Below are positions 31,440-39,882 of a DNA stretch of 64,000 nucleotides, piece after piece. The notes beneath the pieces were generated by a model, which had not been told where the DNA came from, ran no database searches, and worked only from the letters and a program-made list of their open reading frames with translations. Source of the stretch: Umezawaea tangerina (GTDB lineage Bacteria > Actinomycetota > Actinomycetes > Mycobacteriales > Pseudonocardiaceae); NCBI RefSeq assembly GCF_003002815.1, contig NZ_PVTF01000013.1, positions 248,001 to 312,000 on the forward strand, read 5' to 3'. The position numbers and the translations under genes were made by a program. Positions within the stretch are counted from its first letter, which is position 1, and every line of letters begins with the position of its first letter.

Positions 31440-34013
31440 TCACGGGTAGCTGACCACGTTCACCGGGACGGTGCCCGGAGGCGTGACGCCGCCGGTGTCG
31501 TTGATGACGTGGGTGATCAGGCCCTGGTAGTTCAACGAGACCGTGCACAGGCTGTGGAAGCGCACGTTCGAGTTGTTGGGCACCTCGAACGCGTGGTAGG
31601 CGTTCACCGAGGGGTTGACGTTGAAGAAGTTGTAGCTGCCCAACCCCCACGCCTCGTGCGAGGTCACGTTGTCGCCGACCTTGTAGGCCGCGTACCCGTT
31701 GCGGCCGTTGGGACTCATCCAGCTCGCCTGGTTCGGCACGTCGTAGGGCATCTCGTTCTGGAAGAAGATGGTCTTGCCGCCCTGGCCGTTCCAGATGACC
31801 TGGTACTTCTGGTAGTGCTCGACGAACAGGCCGGTGGCCAGCACGTCGTTGCCGTTGACGATCAGCCCGGTGTCCGCCTTGGCCTGCGTCCACCCCCACG
31901 TCCCCGCGTTGCCGTGGTCGGCGCGCCAGGCCCAGATGTGGTCGATGATCGTGTTGTGGCTGTTGACGATCAGACTGGTCGTCGCGTTGCCCGCGATCGA
32001 CCCGCCGATGCGGAAGAACACGTCCTGCAACGTCGTCGGGTTGCCGGCGTGACCGGCGGAGGAACCCGACGGGCCCACGGTCAGCAGCGCGGCCGAGTTG
32101 GTCGTGCCCGCGTCGAACAGGACGCCCTTGATGCGGACGCCGTCGACGTCGGCGACCTGCATCGCGTTGACGCCGTTGTCCGGGATGATCGTCGGGTAAC
32201 CGACGCCGAGGACGACGGTGTTGGCCTTCGTCACGTTGAGCGTCTGGTTGACGTGGTAGACGCCGGGGGTGAAGAAGAGGTTGCAGCCCGCGGCCAGGGC
32301 GGAGTTGATGGACGACGCGGTGTCGCCCGACTTCACCACGTAGAACTGGCTCATCGGGATCGACGTGCCGGGGGTGCTGCCGTTGGCCCAGCTGGCGCCG
32401 GAGGCGTTGGTGCGCAGCGACGGCGTGAACACGCGGTACTTGCCCGCGCTGTCGACGTAGAGGTAGGGCACGTCGCGGGAGACCGGCGTGGTGCCCAGCG
32501 TCGTCTCCGGCGGGTTCGGGAACGTGGTCGCCGGGGCACCGGGCGTGCCCGAGAAGACCATGTTCCACACGCCGCCGGCCCAGCTGCCGAGGTTGCTGTC
32601 GCGGGTGTACCACTGCTGCTGCGAGATGGACGCGGTCTGGCCGGACACCTTGGTGTCGGCGATGTAGCCGCCGCTGGCGAAGCCGTAGCTGGCCGGGTAG
32701 AGCTGCAGGTTGCCGCGGATGTCCATGCGGCGGAACGGGGCCGCCTGCGCGACCGCCCAGCGGTTGGAGCCGCCGATCGGGTTCACGGCCATGTTCTCCG
32801 CGGACCGCCAGAAGTTCTGCAGCGCCACGCCCTGGTCGGACTCGTTGAACGCGTCGACCGTGATGGCGCCGTTGATGACGACGTCACCGGGGTTCTGGCC
32901 CAGACCCGCGACCGAGGTGTAGTAGCCGACGTCGTCGTGGACGCTGTAGGAGCCCGGCTTGAACAGGTGCGCGACGCGGCGGTCGGACATCTGCGCGGTG
33001 AGGGTGTCCTTGAGCGAGTTGAAGTCGGAGTCGAGCTGCGACTGGATGCTGGTCGCGGACATGCTCGGGTCGAAGATGCGCACGTTCGGGCCGAAGTTCG
33101 GGGTGTCCGACTGCGTCGGGCAGCCCGCGGAGGTGCCGATCGTGTACGTGGCGCTCGCGACCGCGGAGTTCGCCAGGCCGGACTTGATGCCGATGGCGTT
33201 GATCGTGCGCGTCGACGGGACGCTGATCGGTCCGCTGTAGAGGGTCGAGGACGCGGTGGGCTGCGACCCGTCGGTCGTGTACCGGATGGTGGAGCCCGAG
33301 GTGGCGGTGGAGATCGTCACCGTCTGCGCGGAGGAGTACTGGCCGCCCGCCGGGCTGAACGTCGGCGTCGCGACCGGCGTGCCGATCACGTAGGCCGCCG
33401 TGGCGACCGCGGAGGTGGTCGACCCGGACTTGACCCCGATCGCCTTCAGCGTGGTGTTGCTCGAGACGCTGATGGCTCCGTTGTAGACCGTCGACGACGT
33501 CGTGGGCGTGGACCCGTCGGTCGTGTAGCGGATGGTCGCACCGGAGGTGGCCGTCGAGATCGTGACGGACTGGGCGGTCGAGTACGTCCCACCGGCAGGG
33601 GAGAAGGAGGGGGTCGCGACCGTGCTGGAGCCGCCCGAGTGGGTGTAGCTGAAGTGCGGCGTGTCGTACTGCGGGCCGCTCTTCTCGTAGGTGAACCAGT
33701 AGTCGACCACGTTGCCCGAGGACAGCGAGCCCACCGTCTGGGTCCACGTCCCGGAGTTGTTGGTCATCCGGAAGTTCTGCTGGTTCGCCCCGTTGACGAG
33801 GTAGTGCACGTCGACGTAGACGGCCGCGGTGGTCGGGGTGAACGAGATCCGCGCCTCGGTCGCGCTCAGCGACGTCGCGCTCTGGGTGTAGTCGGCCGCG
33901 GCGGCGCTGCCGGTGACGCTCGTCAGGACGAGCAGCGCGGACGACGCCAGCGCGATCAGACCGGTGCGCCAGCGCGAGCGCCGTCGTCCGGTGGTTTCAG
34001 GGCTCCGGTTCAC
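31440..34013 (-). CDS. secreted GH55-like exo-beta-1,3-glucanase with CBM56 and two CHB_HEX_C-like modules
   Basis: This 857-residue exported enzyme has a twin-arginine-rich signal region and cleavage after TSVTGSAAA. An N-terminal beta-1,3-glucan-binding CBM56-like domain follows (~40-120, VDVHYLVNGANQQNFRM and YWFTYEKSGPQYDTPHF). Two CHB_HEX_C-like repeats (~130-290) share ATPxFSPAGGxYSxAQ and TIRYTTDGS. The catalytic part (~300-857) is a double right-handed beta-helix of the GH55 type (NFGPNVRIFDPSMS, FWRSAENMAVNP, PYLYVDSAGKYRVF), often mislabelled adenylyl cyclase. GTG at 34013 has GGAGGTG 8 nt upstream. A CebR-like operator sits 43 nt before the start. Confidence 0.87.
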   Translation of the reverse strand: MNRSPETTGRRRSRWRTGLIALASSALLVLTSVTGSAAAADYTQSATSLSATEARISFTPTTAAVYVDVHYLVNGANQQNFRMTNNSGTWTQTVGSLSSGNVVDYWFTYEKSGPQYDTPHFSYTHSGGSSTVATPSFSPAGGTYSTAQSVTISTATSGATIRYTTDGSTPTTSSTVYNGAISVSSNTTLKAIGVKSGSTTSAVATAAYVIGTPVATPTFSPAGGQYSSAQTVTISTATSGSTIRYTTDGSQPTASSTLYSGPISVPSTRTINAIGIKSGLANSAVASATYTIGTSAGCPTQSDTPNFGPNVRIFDPSMSATSIQSQLDSDFNSLKDTLTAQMSDRRVAHLFKPGSYSVHDDVGYYTSVAGLGQNPGDVVINGAITVDAFNESDQGVALQNFWRSAENMAVNPIGGSNRWAVAQAAPFRRMDIRGNLQLYPASYGFASGGYIADTKVSGQTASISQQQWYTRDSNLGSWAGGVWNMVFSGTPGAPATTFPNPPETTLGTTPVSRDVPYLYVDSAGKYRVFTPSLRTNASGASWANGSTPGTSIPMSQFYVVKSGDTASSINSALAAGCNLFFTPGVYHVNQTLNVTKANTVVLGVGYPTIIPDNGVNAMQVADVDGVRIKGVLFDAGTTNSAALLTVGPSGSSAGHAGNPTTLQDVFFRIGGSIAGNATTSLIVNSHNTIIDHIWAWRADHGNAGTWGWTQAKADTGLIVNGNDVLATGLFVEHYQKYQVIWNGQGGKTIFFQNEMPYDVPNQASWMSPNGRNGYAAYKVGDNVTSHEAWGLGSYNFFNVNPSVNAYHAFEVPNNSNVRFHSLCTVSLNYQGLITHVINDTGGVTPPGTVPVNVVSYP

Positions 34014-34055
34014 GTGGGGCCACCTCCAAGCAGGGAAGATCGTGCAGGGACTGCG

Positions 34056-34069
34056 TGAGAGCGCTCCCA
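34056..34069. promoter_or_regulatory. CebR-like operator of the GH55 gene
   Basis: TGAGAGCGCTCCCA lies 43 nt upstream of the GTG. It matches 13 of 14 positions of TGGGAGCGCTCCCA, the known binding palindrome of the LacI-family repressor CebR of Streptomyces. The GH64 gene has the same core at nearly the same distance. Confidence 0.75.
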
Positions 34070-34411
34070 CAATCGGGACGATAAACCCATCGGGGCCGAC
34101 GCGGAAGAGTTACACGGAAGAAACAAGGGGCCTATTGGTGAATACACGGGCGGGAGGGCCCCTTGTGCCGGTCGCGCGGTCACTCCGGGCCTCTCGACAC
34201 TTGCGCTGAACAGGCCTGATGTGCTTCGCGCGCACACCCCTACTAGGTGCCCGAGCTATTCGGCTGGACCGATCGGTCGCGTCCTGTGCCGGCCTCCGGT
34301 GCAATGCGGGCGACCGCGATCGTGAGAATTCCGTGATGGGAATTTACCGGCAGGACATCGGCGGGGTCCAATTCTCCCTTTCGGCCCGCCCGACGAGCCC
34401 CGACGACACCT

Positions 34412-34449
34412 ACGGGGCGCGCCCCGGCTTTCGCCGGAACGCGCCCCGT
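34412..34449 (-). terminator. hairpin after the GH64 gene
   Basis: A 10 bp stem ACGGGGCGCG/CGCGCCCCGT encloses an inner CCGGC/GCCGG hairpin and begins 18 bp past the stop codon. Confidence 0.7.
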
Positions 34450-34467
34450 GCAGGGATCCTTCCGCGG

Positions 34468-35655
34468 TCAGAAGGACGTCAGGGTGATCTTCACCGAGCT
34501 GGGCACGCCGTCGAACACCAGCGACTCGAAGCCGCCGACGTCGTCGAACGCGAACCCGTAGGCCTTGCCGTCCACCATGTTCGCGTGGATGTTCTTCGAG
34601 TAGTGGTCGGTGACGGCCCGCGTGTAGAACTGCGAGCCGTCGTAGGTCGGCTGCGTGTGCAGGAAACCCAGCGTCGAGCGGTGCAGCGACGCGCACAGCG
34701 ACCGGGCGAGCGGGCCGACCACGTCGTCATTGGGCGCGGCGAGCTTGCCGTCGCAGCCGAACACGTCCTTGGTCTCGGGCTTCGGGAACGACGCGACCTG
34801 CCTGCCGGTCGAGTCGGTGAACTGCAGCACCCCGTTGCCGTCGGTGCGACCCGTGTACTTGAGGTTCGGCTGGAACTGGAACGGGGCCACGGTGAGGTCC
34901 GTGCTCTTGTAGGTGTTCCAGGTGTCGGTCAGGTACCCGTCCAGGTAGGTCGGGTCGAAGCCCGAGTCCATGCCCAGCCGCGGCGCCAGCACCCGCAGCC
35001 TGGTCCCGTCGGCGCGCTGGTGGACCAGCTTGCCCCACGGTCCCGGCTCGTCGGCGATGGCGTCGAAGATCGCGTCGCGACCGCCGGGCTTGAGCTCGCC
35101 CGCGGTGTTCGTGCCGCGCTCACCGGTCACCGACACCGAGTGCGGGACGCTGAACATGTCCACCTGCGAGCTGTTGAGCCACAGGCCCGCGTCGTTGTAG
35201 GTGAACTCGCTCCAGTCGAACAGGGTCTCCCGGTTCGGGTCGCCCCCGGCCCACGGCGCGGGCTGCACCAGGCCGTCCTGGCTGAGCAGGAACGTCAGCT
35301 TCTGCCCGAACGCCATGTACATGCGCCCGGAGATGCCGCGCGGCAGCTGGATCGTCTTCGCCGACCCGTTGCCGGGCCCGGCGATGGCGACGTCCGGTGC
35401 CGGGCTGGGCGGGTTCGTCCCGCCGGTCCACGGCGTGAACGCGCCCGCTTCGTCGACGTAGCCGAGCTTCCCGCTGGCCAGGTCGGTGCCCAGCACGTAG
35501 AGGAAGACCTCCTCCGCCCTCCCCGAGTTGTTCGCCACGCTCAGCGGCAGCAGGCCCGGTGGCTGCGCCGCGTGCGCGGTGGACGTGACGCCCAGCGACA
35601 GGGGCACGCTCACCGCCAGCGCGGTGAGCAGGTGGATCAGTTTCCTGGTGCGCAC
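34468..35655 (-). CDS. secreted GH64 endo-beta-1,3-glucanase
   Basis: This secreted thaumatin-like glucanase of family 64 (395 residues) releases laminaripentaose-type oligosaccharides from beta-1,3-glucan. The signal peptide KLIHLLTALAVSVPLSLG ends at TAHA. The catalytic pair lies in FDWSEFTYNDAGLWLNSSQVD (Glu and the later Asp, matching the family's Glu/Asp pair), and the C-terminus has HSKN-type and YGFAFDDVGG motifs. GTG at 35655 has GGAGTGG upstream; longer starts were rejected because they precede the signal peptide. It is a separate transcript from GH55 but shares its operator, so exo- and endo-glucanase are probably induced together. Confidence 0.9.
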   Translation of the reverse strand: MRTRKLIHLLTALAVSVPLSLGVTSTAHAAQPPGLLPLSVANNSGRAEEVFLYVLGTDLASGKLGYVDEAGAFTPWTGGTNPPSPAPDVAIAGPGNGSAKTIQLPRGISGRMYMAFGQKLTFLLSQDGLVQPAPWAGGDPNRETLFDWSEFTYNDAGLWLNSSQVDMFSVPHSVSVTGERGTNTAGELKPGGRDAIFDAIADEPGPWGKLVHQRADGTRLRVLAPRLGMDSGFDPTYLDGYLTDTWNTYKSTDLTVAPFQFQPNLKYTGRTDGNGVLQFTDSTGRQVASFPKPETKDVFGCDGKLAAPNDDVVGPLARSLCASLHRSTLGFLHTQPTYDGSQFYTRAVTDHYSKNIHANMVDGKAYGFAFDDVGGFESLVFDGVPSSVKITLTSF

Positions 35656-35692
35656 TAGGCCACTCCAATCCCCGTTGACCGGGTGTGCTTCG

Positions 35693-35706
35693 TGAGAGCG
35701 CTCTCC
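35693..35706. promoter_or_regulatory. CebR-like operator of the GH64 gene
   Basis: TGAGAGCGCTCTCC contains the perfect 12 bp palindrome GAGAGCGCTCTC, 38 nt upstream of the start codon. The matching site and spacing at the GH55 gene argue for one common regulator. Confidence 0.75.
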
Positions 35707-35862
35707 AGAGGGAGCGACCCCATGGTTGGAGTGGCGAACGGCGCAGGTCAAGGTCGACCACACGGTCCTGTGGTCCAAAACCTGTGGAGCTTTCGGCGAC
35801 CTTTCGTCGCTGTTCGGAGGTTTAAGGCCAGGTGACCGGGCGGTTCGGAAGACGGGTATTGG

Positions 35863-36495
35863 TCACACCGGGGTGGGCGCCAGATCGCCCAGGATGGCCT
35901 CGCCCTTGGTCAGCCACGCGAAGCCGAACGCCAGGATCGCCGCCGACTCGAGCCACAGGGCGGGGTGCAGCCCGGTGTCCGGGAACAGGTTCACGACCAC
36001 GATCAGCGCCAGGCACCCCAGGATCACCGCGCCCGACACCGCGTACACCCGGTTGCGCTGCACCTTCCGCACCGTGGGCCTGCTCTTGTCGGACTTGCGG
36101 AACAGCACCAGGCAGAAGTAGGCGAGCGGCAGGAAGAAGAACGCGGCGAACACCAGGTGCAGCACGCCGACGACGCCCTGGAGCGGGGTGTGGCCGCCCT
36201 CGGGCGTCGTGGGGAAGAGCCCCACACCGATCGCGGCGAACCCGGCGACGGTCGCCGTGGTGTTGTCGAGCCGGTCGTAGCCCCGGTAGGACAGCAGGAA
36301 CACCCCGACCGCGCACATGGCGCCGACGAACACGTTGCGCATCGGGCTGTAGTAGTAACCGCTGATCGAGTCCAGCAGCCCGTCGCCCGCCAGCAGCGAC
36401 CCGACCACCACGACGAACGGCAGCAGCACGCCGACGAACCCGATCGCCCTCCTCAGGAACAGGTAGGAGTGGACGAGCGAGTCCTGCTGGTTCAT
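35863..36495 (-). CDS. DUF998-like multi-pass membrane protein
   Basis: This membrane protein (210 residues) has six predicted spans: AIGFVGVLLPFVVVVGSLLAG, VGAMCAVGVFLLSY, VAGFAAIGVGLF, VVGVLHLVFAAFFFLPLAYF, AVSGAVILGCLALIVVVNL, and ESAAILAFGFAWL. Between them lie conserved-looking loops SISGYYYSPMRNVFVG and FPTTPEGG. These loops are typical of DUF998-like proteins of unknown function. ATG at 36495. It stands alone, divergent from the hydrolase gene and downstream in direction from nothing obvious. No function can be assigned. Confidence 0.75.
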   Translation of the reverse strand: MNQQDSLVHSYLFLRRAIGFVGVLLPFVVVVGSLLAGDGLLDSISGYYYSPMRNVFVGAMCAVGVFLLSYRGYDRLDNTTATVAGFAAIGVGLFPTTPEGGHTPLQGVVGVLHLVFAAFFFLPLAYFCLVLFRKSDKSRPTVRKVQRNRVYAVSGAVILGCLALIVVVNLFPDTGLHPALWLESAAILAFGFAWLTKGEAILGDLAPTPV

Positions 36496-36637
36496 GGCCG
36501 CCTCCGCCGCGAGTGCCTCTACCGGGTAGATCGGCAGGGTACGGACTGCTCCGCAGCCGCCATCGGGGTGCTCGTGCCCATAACGCGATCAGCTCCCGGT
36601 CGTTGGACAGGGCAACCGAGGCGGAGAGGGGCTGGGA

Positions 36638-37492
36638 ATGCTGCTCGAGGACGGCACCGAGCTGAACGTCGTGAGCACCGGCGACCCGGACGCGGACGTG
36701 ACGGTCGTGCTCGCGCACGGCTACGCGCTCGACCACCGCTCGTGGTGGCGGGTGGTCGAGGCGCTGGGCACCGACTGCCGCGTCATCGCCTACGACCACA
36801 GAGGACACGGGAAGTCCTACCCGGCCACCAGGGAGACCGCGACCGTCGAGCAGCTGGCCGACGACCTCGGCGAGCTGGTCGAACGCGAGGTGCCGACCGG
36901 GCGGGTCGTCCTGGTGGGACACTCGATGGGCGGAATGGCCGTGATGGCCATGGCGGAACGCCGCCCCCGCCTCTACCGCCAGCGGGTCGCGGGCGTCGTG
37001 TTCGTCGCGACGGCCACCACGGGCCTGGCCGAGACGTCGCTGGCGTGGCCCAAGGGCGTGGGGAAGCTGGTGCGCGAGCTGGAACGCGCCTTCGGCCCGA
37101 TCGTGCGCGCCGTCCGGGAGAAGATCGAGCCCGCCAAGACCGCGGGTCTGCGCTGGTGGCTGTTCGGCGACCGGCCCCGCGCCGAGGACGTCGAGCTGAC
37201 CGCGGAGATGGTGTGGGCGCACTGGCCCGAGACGATCTCCCTGTTCCGCCCGGCCGTCGACCGCTACGACCGCGAGGCGGCGCTGACGGTGGCGGGGGAG
37301 CGGCCCGTCATCGCGGTCGTGGGCGACGAGGACCGGCTCTGCCCGGAGTCCGACGCGGAGGCGCTCGCCCGCGCCGTGGGCGGAGAAGCCCTGGTAGTGC
37401 CGGACGCGGGGCACATGCTGCCGCTCGAACGACCCGACGAGGTGGTGGCCTGCGTGAGGAGGCTCGCGAACTCGGAGTCCCGCGTTCCATGA
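36638..37492 (+). CDS. alpha/beta hydrolase
   Basis: This 284-residue alpha/beta-fold hydrolase has an oxyanion-hole motif near LAHGYALDHRSWW, a nucleophile elbow GHSMGG (Ser at residue 96), an acidic residue in VGDEDRLCPES and a catalytic His in DAGHMLPLERPDEV. The RGHGKS motif after the second strand is standard. Substrates of this esterase/lipase-like group cannot be inferred. ATG at 36638. An immunity-like gene follows 20 bp later on the same strand and may be co-transcribed. Confidence 0.88.
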   Translation: MLLEDGTELNVVSTGDPDADVTVVLAHGYALDHRSWWRVVEALGTDCRVIAYDHRGHGKSYPATRETATVEQLADDLGELVEREVPTGRVVLVGHSMGGMAVMAMAERRPRLYRQRVAGVVFVATATTGLAETSLAWPKGVGKLVRELERAFGPIVRAVREKIEPAKTAGLRWWLFGDRPRAEDVELTAEMVWAHWPETISLFRPAVDRYDREAALTVAGERPVIAVVGDEDRLCPESDAEALARAVGGEALVVPDAGHMLPLERPDEVVACVRRLANSESRVP

Positions 37493-37512
37493 TCGAAGGC
37501 TAGGGTTTTGCC

Positions 37513-37926
37513 ATGGTGGCCCTGAACGCCTGGTACGGCGACGAGTTGATCAGCCTGCACGGCGCTGACGACCTGAACGTGTTGCTCGACCGGATGACCC
37601 GCGAACACGCGGGAGCCCAAGCACCCCCGCTCCTGCAGATCTCCAGAAGGGAACGGGGTTCCTGGGCGATCCTGCACATCGGACTGAACCGCGACCGAGG
37701 GGTCGTCGGCCACACCGACAAGTCGGGAGCCGTCCTCAGCACCGACGGCACCCCGCCCACGGGTCCGGAGCTGACCTACGACCACCGGGGCGAGGCGCAC
37801 CCGATGCCCTCCAACGCGGAGGTCCCGGCGGCGAACGTGCGCCAGGCCGCGCACGACTTCCTGCGGACCAACGGCGCCCGCCCCACCTGCGTCCAATGGC
37901 AGGCCACGGTCTCGCCCGCGGACTGA
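37513..37926 (+). CDS. Imm1-like immunity protein (orphan)
   Basis: This 137-residue protein resembles the Imm1 family of immunity proteins that accompany DddA-like or nuclease toxins in actinomycetes. It shows LISLHGADDLNVLLDRM, GSWAILHIGLNRDRGVVGHTDK and the C-terminal VRQAAHDFLRTNGARPTCVQW. ATG at 37513. No polymorphic toxin or secretion gene is nearby, so it is either an orphan immunity gene protecting against non-kin toxins or a domesticated copy. It follows the hydrolase gene closely on the same strand. Confidence 0.65.
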   Translation: MVALNAWYGDELISLHGADDLNVLLDRMTREHAGAQAPPLLQISRRERGSWAILHIGLNRDRGVVGHTDKSGAVLSTDGTPPTGPELTYDHRGEAHPMPSNAEVPAANVRQAAHDFLRTNGARPTCVQWQATVSPAD

Positions 37927-38116
37927 CCCCGCTGTTCCCACGCCCCGTCGGCCCGTCGGTCCCCGCGACCGGTCGGGCCGACCGAGTTTCCGGCCCCGGA
38001 ACCGGTACCGCGCCGACCGTTGTACGTGCCGGCGCGCTTGTCCTCTGTGTACGGCGACGCCTCGGCAGGCGAGGGCCGACCGCGTACCCGCTGCGATCGG
38101 TGCGGTCGAGCGCGCC

Positions 38117-38674
38117 TCACGTGCCGTCGAAGACCGCCAGCTCGGCCAGCGCCCCGCGCAGGTGCGCGGCCAGGTCCCCGTCCGCGGGACCGTCGACCCA
38201 GCGCCGGAACGCGACCCGGAACACCGCCACGGCCACCTCGGCGACCAGGTCCGGCGCGTCGGCGCCCCGTTCGCGCAGGACGGTCGCGAGCGCCGCCGAC
38301 CAGGACGCGAGCTTCATCAGCTCCCGCTCCCGCAGATCCGCCTCCGAGGTGATGACGGCGGTCCGGCGCAGCACCGACTCGCGGTGCGGACCGAGCTCGG
38401 CGGCCAGCGCCTCCAGTCCCGCCGCGACCGCGTCCCGCGGGGGCGTGGTGTCCGGGGTGGCAGACACCGCGTCCACGAAGACGGCCTGGAGGCGTTCCTC
38501 GTTGCCGAACAGCACCTCCTTCTTGTCCGCGAAGTAGCGGAAGAAGGTCCGTTCGGTCAGCCCGGCCCGTTCGGCCACGGCCGCCGCCGTCGTGCGGCTG
38601 AACCCCTGCTCGGCGTACAGCTCGAGAGCCGCTTCCTGCAGGCGGCGGCGACCGTCGGGCTCCCAACGACTCAT
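38117..38674 (-). CDS. TetR-family repressor
   Basis: This TetR regulator (185 residues) has a complete N-terminal HTH domain (LQEAALELYAEQGFSRTTAAAVAERAGLTERTFFRYFADKKEVLF) and an alpha-helical ligand domain. ATG at 38674. A 7-5-7 bp inverted repeat 16 bp upstream (38691-38709) is a fitting self-operator. It lies directly downstream of the Old Yellow Enzyme gene on the same strand but behind a strong hairpin, so it has its own promoter. The ligand is unknown; the adjacent flavoenzyme is a possible co-regulated gene. Confidence 0.88.
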   Translation of the reverse strand: MSRWEPDGRRRLQEAALELYAEQGFSRTTAAAVAERAGLTERTFFRYFADKKEVLFGNEERLQAVFVDAVSATPDTTPPRDAVAAGLEALAAELGPHRESVLRRTAVITSEADLRERELMKLASWSAALATVLRERGADAPDLVAEVAVAVFRVAFRRWVDGPADGDLAAHLRGALAELAVFDGT

Positions 38675-38690
38675 GGCGCCATCCTACGGA

Positions 38691-38709
38691 GATGTCAGTG
38701 GATGACATC
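38691..38709. promoter_or_regulatory. TetR operator candidate
   Basis: GATGTCA (38691-38697) and TGACATC (38703-38709) form a perfect 7 bp inverted repeat with a 5 bp spacer, 16 bp upstream of the TetR start. Confidence 0.65.
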
Positions 38710-38733
38710 GACGCTGTCGGTCAGGTCGTGACA

Positions 38734-38771
38734 CGCCGGAGTGCCCCCTCGCGCGAGGGGGCACTCCGGCG
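38734..38771 (-). terminator. 38 bp perfect palindrome after the Old Yellow Enzyme gene
   Basis: Two perfect 19 bp arms, CGCCGGAGTGCCCCCTCGC and its complement, abut without a loop. It begins 8 bp past the stop codon. It is the longest uninterrupted palindrome in the window after the 13.66 kb element. Confidence 0.75.
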
Positions 38772-38779
38772 GTACGGGG

Positions 38780-39850
38780 TCAGGCCTTCAGCGTCGGGTA
38801 GTCCAGGTAGCCGACGTGGTCGCCGCCGAAGAACGTCGACTGGTCGGCGGGCTGGTACGGGCCCTGCGCCGCGAGCCGCTCGGGCAGGTCCGGGTTCGCC
38901 AGGTACGACGAGCCGAACGCCACCAGGTCGGCGCCGATGTCCTCGAGCGCGTCCTGCGCCGCCTCGTGCGGCTGCAGCGGGTCGGCGTCGCGGTGCGGGT
39001 TGACCACGAGCGTGTGCGGCCACGCGGCCCGCAGCTCCTTGGTCAGCTCGCGGTTGCCCGCGACCTCCATGATGTGCAGGTACGCCAGCGGCAGCTCGGC
39101 CAGCTCGGTGACCAGCGCCAGGTACAGCTCGCGCGAGTCGCCCTCCTCGATGCCCTGGATGAGGTTGGCGGGGGAGATGCGCAGCGCGGTCCGCTCCGGC
39201 CCGATGGCCTCGGCCACCGCGCGGACGACCTCGACCGCGAACTTGATGCGGCCCTGCACCGACCCGCCCCACTCGTCGGTCCGCTTGTTCGCGCTGACCG
39301 ACAGGAACTGCTGGGTGAGGTAGCCGTTGGCACCGTGGATCTCGATGCCGTCGAACCCGGCCGCGACGGCGTTGCGGGCCGCGACCACGTGCTCCTCGAT
39401 GATCCCGACGATCTCGTCGTGGGTCAGCTCGCGCGGGGTCGGGTACTCCTGCATGCCCGTGTAGGTGAACAGCTGGCCCTCCGGGCGCACCGCGGACGGC
39501 GCGACCGGCTCGGTCCCGGAGTTGTCCGGGTGGCTGATCCGACCCGCGTGCATGACCTGCGCGAAGAACGCGGCGCCGTTGGACCGCGCGGCCTTCACGA
39601 CCGGCTTCCAGCTCTCCACCTGCTCCTCGGTGTGCAGGCCCGGCGTGTTGGTGTAGCCCTGACCGGTCCGGCTGGGCTGGATGCCCTCGGTGATGATGAG
39701 GGCGGCCGTCGAGCGCTGACCGTAGTACTCCGCCATGATGTCGGTCGCGTGGCCGTCGCGGGTCGCGCGGCTCCGCGTCATCGGGGCCATCGCGATCCGG
39801 CTCGCGGTCTTCACGGTGCCGACGGTGGTCTCTTCGAACAGCCTGCTCAT
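38780..39850 (-). CDS. Old Yellow Enzyme-type alkene reductase
   Basis: This FMN-dependent ene-reductase (356 residues) reduces activated C=C bonds of enals, enones, maleimides or nitro compounds with NAD(P)H. Typical segments are IAMAPMTRSRA at the FMN site, FFAQVMHAGRISHP, the active-site HGANGYLTQQFL (His-Asn pair) and the C-terminal FGSSYLANPDLPERL. ATG at 39850 has AGGAG upstream. It follows the hemerythrin-like gene by 32 bp on the same strand, so the two form a redox or electrophile-stress operon, divergent from a MarR regulator. Confidence 0.92.
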   Translation of the reverse strand: MSRLFEETTVGTVKTASRIAMAPMTRSRATRDGHATDIMAEYYGQRSTAALIITEGIQPSRTGQGYTNTPGLHTEEQVESWKPVVKAARSNGAAFFAQVMHAGRISHPDNSGTEPVAPSAVRPEGQLFTYTGMQEYPTPRELTHDEIVGIIEEHVVAARNAVAAGFDGIEIHGANGYLTQQFLSVSANKRTDEWGGSVQGRIKFAVEVVRAVAEAIGPERTALRISPANLIQGIEEGDSRELYLALVTELAELPLAYLHIMEVAGNRELTKELRAAWPHTLVVNPHRDADPLQPHEAAQDALEDIGADLVAFGSSYLANPDLPERLAAQGPYQPADQSTFFGGDHVGYLDYPTLKA

Positions 39851-39882
39851 GGTTCTCTGCTCCTGTTGTGTGACCCCGGCCG

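Larger units (their letters stand above)
34014..34467. other. 454 bp intergenic region between GH55 and GH64 genes
   Basis: No gene is seen. It contains the GH55 promoter region with the operator at 34056-34069, and the hairpin that ends the GH64 transcript at 34412-34449. The middle part (about 34100-34400) holds nothing recognisable. Confidence 0.5.

Noticed and set aside
31440-34013. Adenylyl cyclase
   Set aside because: Proteins of this type are often given that name, but the sequence shows a signal peptide, CBM56, CHB_HEX_C-like repeats and a GH55-like beta-helix; no cyclase motif is present.
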